A stretch of DNA of 41,630 bases from Legionellaceae bacterium (GTDB taxonomy: Bacteria > Pseudomonadota > Gammaproteobacteria > Legionellales > Legionellaceae). The DNA lies in NCBI GenBank assembly GCA_029210265.1, contig JARGNP010000019.1:1-41630 (forward strand), in the 5' to 3' direction. This document shows positions 1-6,017 of the stretch, in pieces; position 1 is the first letter of the stretch; each line of letters begins with the position of its first letter. The notes below the pieces were generated by a model that did no database searches, was not told the DNA's origin, and worked only from the letters and a program-made list of their open reading frames with translations. A program made the translations under genes and the position numbers.

Positions 1-404
1 AAGTAAATCAACAACTTTAAACATTATCTCAGATTTCAACTGCGTTTTTTAGGTTAAAGGATCCTTGGTTTATGGTTGATTCTTTTTTTGTCAAAACCAG
101 GCGTAGAATTGAAGCATTAATGATGATTATGACGCTATGCTTGTTAGTTTATAACTTTGCTCAATACCGTGTTCGAAAAAATTTAAAAGACAATAATGAA
201 ACACTGCCTAATCAACTGGACAAGCCTATCAACAATCCAACCGTAAAATGGTTATTTCAGTGCATGGAAGGAATAGCAATCATCAAAACAGGCACTGAAG
301 CGCTGATTACAAATCTTGACGACCTTAAATGTAAAATAATTACACTTTTTGGTACAACTGCTTGTCAAATTTATGGAATCGACCTGGAGATCGCGGGAAT
401 GTAG
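1..404 (+). pseudogene. 3' remnant of an IS1634-type (DDE) transposase gene
   Basis: The frame is open from about position 21, and the first ATG is at 72 (110 aa from there). The text around RLKDPWFMVDSFFVK and RRIEALMMIMTLCLLVYNFAQ is typical of the C-terminal part of IS1634/IS4-superfamily transposases. The stretch NNPTVKWLFQCMEGI and the ending QIYGI also fit that family. A full transposase is about 450-600 aa, so the DDE catalytic core is missing. An in-frame stop at 18-20 and the RLKDP text, where RFLKDP is usual, suggest decay or a frameshift near position 50. The rest may lie left of the window. No flanking inverted repeat could be identified. The family call is from remembered motifs and is fairly secure; the fragment is almost certainly not functional. 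Confidence 0.7.
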
Positions 405-495
405 GTTTAAATGCATTATGCAATTAAATCTAAATATTTCAGGGTGAGTGAGCCCAGGGAGCTTCTCTTTTAATAACTACAGAATGTGGTGCATA

Positions 496-524
496 TTTAC
501 GCAGAGGCGAAAATAAAGTATAAT
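496..524 (+). promoter_or_regulatory. Putative sigma-70 promoter of the ankyrin-like gene
   Basis: A perfect TATAAT lies at 519-524. The hexamer TTTACG at 496-501 matches the -35 consensus at 4 of 6 positions with a 17-base spacer. Transcription would start near 531, about 28 bases before the ATG at 559. An AAGG ribosome-binding site lies at 549-552. This is a sequence match only. Confidence 0.5.
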
Positions 525-558
525 CCTGTTTTGTTTTAACACTTAAAAAAGGTACGTC

Positions 559-1749
559 ATGAAATTATCTCCACCCATTGAAATACCTCCCTTTTTTTCT
601 CACGACACGCCTATAGATGTAGATATAGAGCATATCGACGCGCTTACTCAAGATTATTTCGAGCCAGTTCGCACGCCGATACACCAAAATCCTGATATCA
701 ATCTATGGCGAGAACGCTTTACTCAACACAGCCTACCTTCGATTAAGCAAGAAATAGATACTTTTATTGAAAAATATGGTGTGAATTACATGTTTGTGAA
801 AGATGATTCGCCTATCTGTCTCTTTTCAGTGCAGCGTTTCTCATCGCATCCAGTCGAATTGGGTACGTTGCTACATATCGCCGCCGAGCACGCCAAAGAC
901 ATTAATATTCTGCAATATCTAGTTGAAGATAAACAAGCGGATGTCAATTTACCTATGCACAAAACTTGGCTACCTCTACGGTCAGCAATATCTGCTCATC
1001 ACTTTGAGCATGCCTTATATTTGTTAGAGCAAGGCACTGAATTAAAAGATGAACCCTTTGCCTATAAAAATATATTGGACGCTGCGTGCGTCCGTGGGGA
1101 TCAACCTAAAAGTCCAGTTCCTGAAGATCAACTCACCCTCATCCGTGCTTTATTAAAACGTGGGCAGTATCTTCCTAGCGAGCAATACATTAAAAACGAC
1201 CGTAATATTGACCTTGCTGCATTACGTCAAGAAATACTAACTAATCACCCTTATTTTAGACAAAAAGGTAATCAACTTATTGATCCCACGCAAGAACTTA
1301 TGGACGCTGTGGCTTTATTGCTTAAAATACAAGGACATACTGCGTTTTATTGTATGGAAGCCATCCAACCTTCTGAAACAATCAATGAGCACACACTGAG
1401 CGTATTTATTCAGGCATTAGAAAATAGAAAAACACCGCTTGCTGATTTAGTTTGTGGTTTATTACTTGAAGGCTATATTGAAAATACGATGCCTGATAGA
1501 GCTATGGATACAGAACAATATATGGAGAAAAGAACACAAGACGCCTGTATGTTTTATACTAAAGCCGCACGTGACGGTAAGCTAAAACCCGTCACCGATA
1601 TTTTACTGTGGCAACAAAAAACACAGGGGCCAGAGTCTGTATACACACGTCTCAAGCAATACGATATCTCTTCACCCACAGCAATCATGCCAAGTTGCGA
1701 TGATTTTGCGCAACCCAGCATAACCATGCCCCTGTATAACGCGTTTTAA
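559..1749 (+). CDS. Ankyrin-repeat-like protein of unknown function (effector candidate)
   Basis: The 396-aa product has no signal peptide or clear membrane segment. Residues about 101-133 (LGTLLHIAAEHAKDINILQYLVE, then ADVNL) read as an ankyrin repeat. Degenerate copies follow at about 136-163 (LPLRSAISAHHFEHALYLLEQG) and 170-203. The rest is mainly helical and matches nothing I recognise. The ATG at 559 has AAGG seven bases upstream and a good promoter before that. Its stop codon directly abuts the hemE stop codon on the other strand, with no terminator space. Proteins like this are common among Dot/Icm substrates in Legionellales, but secretion is only inferred here. It could equally be a cytoplasmic scaffold protein. 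Confidence 0.65.
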   Translation: MKLSPPIEIPPFFSHDTPIDVDIEHIDALTQDYFEPVRTPIHQNPDINLWRERFTQHSLPSIKQEIDTFIEKYGVNYMFVKDDSPICLFSVQRFSSHPVELGTLLHIAAEHAKDINILQYLVEDKQADVNLPMHKTWLPLRSAISAHHFEHALYLLEQGTELKDEPFAYKNILDAACVRGDQPKSPVPEDQLTLIRALLKRGQYLPSEQYIKNDRNIDLAALRQEILTNHPYFRQKGNQLIDPTQELMDAVALLLKIQGHTAFYCMEAIQPSETINEHTLSVFIQALENRKTPLADLVCGLLLEGYIENTMPDRAMDTEQYMEKRTQDACMFYTKAARDGKLKPVTDILLWQQKTQGPESVYTRLKQYDISSPTAIMPSCDDFAQPSITMPLYNAF

Positions 1750-2808
1750 CTAAACGCCCTCATGATACGCTGGGCTCAAAGCATGTACTGCATCCACCAT
1801 GGCTGTTACGTGCTCTGGCGGAACATCAGGGGTAATCCCATGCCCCAAATTAAAGATGTGGCCTGAGCCCGAACCAAACGAGGCCAACACACGTGCCACT
1901 TCAGCTCGAATGCACTCCGGTGAGGTCAACAGTACGGTTGGGTCTAGATTACCTTGTAGAACCACGCGATCGCCTACTTCGCGTCGTGCCCGTGCCAAAT
2001 CACAGGTCCAATCCAAACCTAAAGCATCACATCCTGTATCAGCCAAAGTAGACAGCCATTGCCCCCCCCCTTTGGTAAAAAGTATGATGGGTATTTCTGG
2101 ATGCAAGGCTTTGAGTCGCTTCACAATATGATCAAGATAATCACACGAAAATGCTTTAAAATTGGGCGTGGTTAATACCCCACCCCAGCTATCAAACACC
2201 ATGAGAGCATTCACGCCCGCATCCACTTGCGCACTTAAATAATCAATAATAGATTCTGTAAGTTTGCTTAAAAGCATATGCATAGCTTCAGGATGCTGAT
2301 ACATAAAGCCTAATACCTGCTTGAAATCTCGACTTCCACGCCCTTCAATCATATAGCTTGCGAGTGTCCATGGGCTGCCAGAAAATCCAATCAACGGCAA
2401 ATCTTCGGGCATATCTTGCCGAATTCGTGCCGCAGCTTCCATCACATAACCTAGCGATTCAGATGTGTTTGGAACGCGCAAAGCTTCAACTTCAGACACC
2501 GAACGCACAGGCCGCGCAAACTTGGGGCCTTCGCCCTCAGTAAACGAAAGCCCAAGCCCCATAGCATCAGGAATGGTCAAAATATCTGAAAACAAAATCG
2601 CGGCGTCTAAATCAAAGCGCCTTAAGGGTTGAAGTGTTACTTCAGAAGCAAGCGCTGGCGTACGGCAGAGCGTCATGAAATCACCGGCTTTAGCACGTAC
2701 TTCGCGGTACTCAGGCAAATAGCGCCCAGCTTGCCGCATAAACCACACAGGCGTACGTGATACAGGTTCGTGTCGCAATGCACGTAAAAAAATAGAGTCG
2801 GAAAGCAT
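1750..2808 (-). CDS. hemE: Uroporphyrinogen decarboxylase
   Basis: HemE removes four carboxyl groups from uroporphyrinogen III to give coproporphyrinogen III, a cytoplasmic step of heme synthesis. The 352-aa product has the family's usual length. It carries the N-terminal signature PVWFMRQAGRYLPEYR (about 21-36), the FSDILTIPDAMGLGL block with the substrate-binding Asp, and FSGSPWTLASYMIEG. I chose the ATG at 2808 because AAGAAG lies just upstream; the upstream codons back to 2850 have no such site. The conserved triple glycine of FTKGGGQWL is encoded by nine consecutive G (C at 2062-2070 on the plus strand), a slippage-prone tract. The gene stands alone and converges on the ankyrin-like gene. 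Confidence 0.96.
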   Translation of the reverse strand: MLSDSIFLRALRHEPVSRTPVWFMRQAGRYLPEYREVRAKAGDFMTLCRTPALASEVTLQPLRRFDLDAAILFSDILTIPDAMGLGLSFTEGEGPKFARPVRSVSEVEALRVPNTSESLGYVMEAAARIRQDMPEDLPLIGFSGSPWTLASYMIEGRGSRDFKQVLGFMYQHPEAMHMLLSKLTESIIDYLSAQVDAGVNALMVFDSWGGVLTTPNFKAFSCDYLDHIVKRLKALHPEIPIILFTKGGGQWLSTLADTGCDALGLDWTCDLARARREVGDRVVLQGNLDPTVLLTSPECIRAEVARVLASFGSGSGHIFNLGHGITPDVPPEHVTAMVDAVHALSPAYHEGV

Positions 2809-2954
2809 GGTTATCTTCTTGTTATCAAAAATTATGCTCAAGTGTACCAATCAAGCGGCAAGGCCTCAAAACTTTATTCTTGAAAACAACCAAAAAAGAA
2901 CTACATTTAAACTATTAGTAAGTTTTATGGCAATATTATATAAAAGGTACTTAT

Positions 2955-3521
2955 ATGACCAAAATATTTTTCTCTTTTGCTGGCACAGGTGGCACGGCAG
3001 AACAGGAGCAAAAAAATATTGAACGCTTCGATGCTTTTGATGACGATGTCGTGCGTGTTTATTTTAGTGGTTGCCAAGATCGTCGCATAGGTGGAGCAAG
3101 ACTCACGGGTTCAATTAGTCCTAATCTTGATGTTGTTGCCGCAGGCGTTAGGCAAGCATTTGAGTCTAGCGATACAGGCCCCACTCAACTTTCACTTAAA
3201 ATACTAAAAGAACAGTTCGGTGATGCCATTCGAATCGAACCTGAGACAGCGTTTGAAGAGGATAAACATCACGTTGAATCCATCAGCTTGAATGGTTTCA
3301 GTCGTGGCGCCGTAACAACTTTTGCCTGCGCTAGGACACTAGATAATCTAGGGGTGCCTATGTCGCTCTATGCTGAAGATCCCGTACCTGGCAACAGCCG
3401 AACGGATGCTGAACGTTCGGACTCTCAATATGCTACCAATGCCGACTTATCTGAGTGTAAAAATCTAAAACGCGCCGTAGTCATACCGCACCCGCGAAGC
3501 GGGTGGCTTGACGGTTGTTAG
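2955..3521 (+). pseudogene. 5' part of an IS-interrupted alpha/beta-hydrolase-like protein gene
   Basis: The genuine coding part runs to about 3481; the last residues before the stop (PHPRSGWLDGC) come from the inserted IS. The protein begins MTKIFFSFAGTGG and contains GFSRGA (114-119) after ESISLN, a nucleophile-elbow motif as in DUF2235-type hydrolases. The acidic AEDPVPGN follows at about 140-147. A ribosome-binding site AAAAGG lies before the ATG at 2955. Joining base 3481 to base 4120 gives one frame of 1992 bases (663 aa), so this half and the fragment ending at 5584 are one gene. Predicted nucleophile is Ser116 and possible acid is Asp142. The family resembles uncharacterised Legionella/Coxiella proteins, which is recollection rather than search. 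Confidence 0.75.
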
Positions 3522-3537
3522 CAGCCCAAAGGGCTGC
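3489..3537. repeat. Right-end subterminal hairpins of the IS200-type element
   Basis: There are two perfect 7-bp palindromes, at 3489-3505 and 3521-3537, each with a 3-base loop. They lie downstream of the transposase gene. The outer one is about 7 bases from the inferred element end, where Y1 transposases bind hairpins. The inner one may also stop transcription. Confidence 0.7.
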
Positions 3538-3561
3538 CATTGTTAAAGTTCAGTTTTTAAT

Positions 3562-3999
3562 TCAAAAATTGCCTTCTTCATGACTGCCCTGAACGTCAAG
3601 TTGCTCCTGATTACGGATGTAATCTTTAATTTTTGCTTCTTCAAATCCTACTGTTGAAACCGCATAACCTCGAGCCCAGAATTTTTCTCCATTAAAATTT
3701 CTTTTACGCCCACCAAATTGACGTGCAACAGAAATCGCGCTCTTACCTTTGATATAGCCTATAACCTCTGAAACCGAATATTTTGGCGGGATCGCAACCA
3801 ACATATGAACATGATCCTGCACCATGTGCCCTTCTATAATTTTACAATTACGTTGGCTTGCCAATGCATGAAACAACGGGCCAAGATACTTACGAATCTT
3901 TCCATATAAAACCTTCTTCCGATATTTCGGAACAAATACAATATGGTATTTGCAGTCCCATTTAGAGTGACTTAAACTCTCGTACGATGATAGTGCCAT
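3562..3999 (-). CDS. tnpA: IS200-family Y1 transposase TnpA
   Basis: The 145-aa single-strand transposase has the usual family length. It begins with the typical text KWDCKYHIVFVPKYRKKVLYGKIR. The metal-binding HUH motif is in VQDHVHMLVAIPPKYSVS (HVH at about 63-65). The catalytic tyrosine is probably the one in KIKDYIRNQEQ near residue 127. All motifs are intact, so the element may still be mobile if single-stranded DNA is available. The ATG at 3999 is preceded by AGGAG. The gene sits antisense inside a split host gene. Family assignment is secure. Confidence 0.95.
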   Translation of the reverse strand: MALSSYESLSHSKWDCKYHIVFVPKYRKKVLYGKIRKYLGPLFHALASQRNCKIIEGHMVQDHVHMLVAIPPKYSVSEVIGYIKGKSAISVARQFGGRKRNFNGEKFWARGYAVSTVGFEEAKIKDYIRNQEQLDVQGSHEEGNF

Positions 4000-4084
4000 T
4001 TATTTACTCCTGTGTAACCGTCAAGTCCACAGGCGAATTTTGGCACCATCATCACTAAATCTAAAGGCATAGCCTTGAGAGTCT

Positions 4085-4101
4085 CACTAGTCAAACTAGT
4101 G
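4085..4101. repeat. Left-end subterminal hairpin of the IS200-type element
   Basis: This is a perfect 7-bp palindrome (CACTAGT, loop CAA, ACTAGTG) upstream of tnpA, about 18 bases from the inferred element boundary. It is the expected position for the left-end recognition hairpin. Confidence 0.7.
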
Positions 4102-4177
4102 GCTTACTTTTCACAAAGTTACCGTAGGCACGTATACAAAAACTCAAGCTGGACTCCAAAATAAATATTTCAGACAA

Positions 4178-5584
4178 ATGACACCAAAATTTAATGACAC
4201 AACCGAGGCACATATTTATACCTCACCTAAAAGCCACCACATGGAAACCGATATCAATCAAATAAACCAACGTTTGAATTTCTTAAATGAACAGGATATT
4301 TTTGATAGACCCCTCAACCGAGTACTAAATGATCCGAATAAAGAAAGACTCTATGCGATACCCAAAGTTTTACAGCAAAAATTTCACTTAGGTACGGTTG
4401 GTCGCACATCCATTTTACCGCGCTATAAAAAAAAAATTAGAGGTCAATTAGAAAAACTAACTAAACATAACGAAGAAAACACCTCGTTTAAGCAAGGTGA
4501 AGCGAACCTCGCCCTATACAGTCGATACGCTAGCGCTGCTGAAATACCTCAGGAATTAACAAAAACCAACACGGATACCTCGCCAAAAGGCGCTGCCGTA
4601 CGTGATTTTATCGTTGAAACACATGCCATCATGAAATTTAGTCTTGAGAAAAAACCAAGCATGCTTGAGCGTTTAATAAAATATGCCCTGGGAGATAGAT
4701 TCGAAGAAACTTATTCAGACAAAAATATTCAAAAATACACTGAGACTTCAGATAACTACCTAAAAAAAGTTGATCAATTACTGATAAATTTAACAACTAA
4801 AGATAAGCCTTCACTGGATGATTACAAGCAATTTGAAAATAATGTTCTTAAAGAATTATCCGGATTAAAAAATACGATTCCTTCCGGTAGTTTTAAAGTA
4901 GCGCTTGCATCCACCCAATTATATTTAAAAGAAGCGCCTTTAACGCACCCTGGACTCACTCAATTTTTAGATGAGAGTGAAACCTTCTCTTCGTCACAAC
5001 CTGAGCGTCCTGCCCATGCTGTAGCGCTTGATGCTCAAGCAGAAACCGCCGAACAATTGGCTTTTAAATTATATGTGAGCTCCGGGAAAGAACGAAAAAA
5101 TATTTTCAAAGCCTATCAATCAGCCCTTCCAAGCTTAATTAAGAACGTACAAGACCTTGCAAATATTGCTCAATTTACAACAACAAAAGCATTAGGAACC
5201 ATGCTTGCTCAACAAACAATATTAGATAAAATCACATCGGTTGATGATGTTTGTCATATGATGGAACAATTGCCCTCGTATGAGCACAGAAAAGTCTTAT
5301 TTAAAGCGCTTGATCTTCAAAAATTAAATCCTACAGACAAACAAACAAAAGATTTAAATCAATATTTATCTCCGCACAAACAACATGCGCTTAAAACTGC
5401 GCTCAGTAAAATAAAAGAAGATGGTATTGATAACAACAAAACTATTGATATGAGCACCAAGCCTTTAGGCGATACGCCTAAAACTATACGTCCAGACACA
5501 CCGTCCACACGTCCAAATACACCGATAGACAGTGATTCAGACGATGATAACGAGTTTATTCCTATTGACCGAAATTTCTCTTAA
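4178..5584 (+). pseudogene. 3' part of the IS-interrupted hydrolase-like protein gene
   Basis: The frame is open before this ATG: positions 4121-4177 encode TVGTYTKTQAGLQNKYFRQ, and the first 468 residues from 4178 continue MTPKFNDTTEAHIYTSPKSHHME. This continues the protein cut at 3481. The ATG at 4178 is internal, with no ribosome-binding site. In the rejoined protein the SHH pair at 214-216 is a candidate catalytic histidine, so the insertion separates it from Ser116. The remaining ~440 residues are polar and mainly helical, with no recognised domain. The C-terminus is acidic and Ser/Asp-rich (DSDSDDDNEF), which is compatible with an effector translocation signal but not diagnostic. A run of ten A lies at 4427-4436. 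Confidence 0.7.
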
Positions 5585-5666
5585 AATGGCTAAGTTATCT
5601 GAGTTACCTTTATTCGATTGAACTCCCCTGCTATGCTCCCACACAAATTCTTCTAGAAAAAAAACC

Positions 5667-6017
5667 ATGAACTTATTACGCATCGAAGCCCTACGTACAA
5701 CCACCCGCATAGGCGTGCATGCCTGGGAGCAAAGCATTGACCAAGTTTTATTGCTTGATATTGATATCCCCCTGAGCTCAGAAAAACTCGAACAAGCCAA
5801 CGATGCAATCGAAAATACGCTTGATTACGACGCACTCTGCCAACATGTTACAAATTTAGTCGAGTCGAGCGCTTTCAAGCTCATCGAGACGGTTGCTTTG
5901 CGTGTCATCAGCTCCATCCAAAGCAACTTTGGAGTTCAAGCCATAACCGTGCGTGTGAGCAAACCTCACGCCATTGCTAACGCTAACAACATCAGTATTA
6001 CCATGACGCGCACCTAA
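5667..6017 (+). CDS. folB: Dihydroneopterin aldolase
   Basis: FolB converts 7,8-dihydroneopterin to 6-hydroxymethyl-dihydropterin plus glycolaldehyde in folate synthesis. The 116-aa product has the family's length and blocks: IEALRTTTRIGVHAWEQ (6-22), NTLDYDALCQHV (50-61), LIETVALRV with Glu74 (72-80), and VRVSKPHA with the catalytic Lys99 (95-102). No strong ribosome-binding site precedes the ATG; an extended -10 (TGC-TATGCT) lies near 5630. It stands alone, convergent with the ATPase gene. The last 162 bases are also read in antisense by that gene. FolB conservation right to the stop codon shows that this strand is the constrained one there. Confidence 0.93.
   Translation: MNLLRIEALRTTTRIGVHAWEQSIDQVLLLDIDIPLSSEKLEQANDAIENTLDYDALCQHVTNLVESSAFKLIETVALRVISSIQSNFGVQAITVRVSKPHAIANANNISITMTRT

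Larger units (their letters stand above)
3482..4119 (-). mobile_element. IS200/IS605-type insertion sequence, complete, about 638 bp
   Basis: The element carries one intact Y1 (HUH) transposase on the minus strand. It has no accessory tnpB. As expected for the family it lacks terminal inverted repeats and has subterminal hairpins instead. The left-end hairpin lies at 4085-4101 (CACTAGT, loop CAA, ACTAGTG). The right-end hairpins lie at 3489-3505 (CACCCGC, loop GAA, GCGGGTG) and 3521-3537 (GCAGCCC, loop AAA, GGGCTGC). The boundaries come from the interrupted host frame: joining 3481 to 4120 restores it. GT occurs at both junctions, so the ends are uncertain by about two bases. No target duplication is seen, as expected for this family. 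Confidence 0.85.

Noticed and set aside
1799-2131. A 110-codon plus-strand frame opposite hemE
   Set aside because: It is a shadow of the highly conserved hemE C-terminal half.
4178-5584. An independent gene starting at the ATG at 4178
   Set aside because: There is no ribosome-binding site, and the frame continues upstream with protein-like text that joins exactly to the gene cut at 3481.
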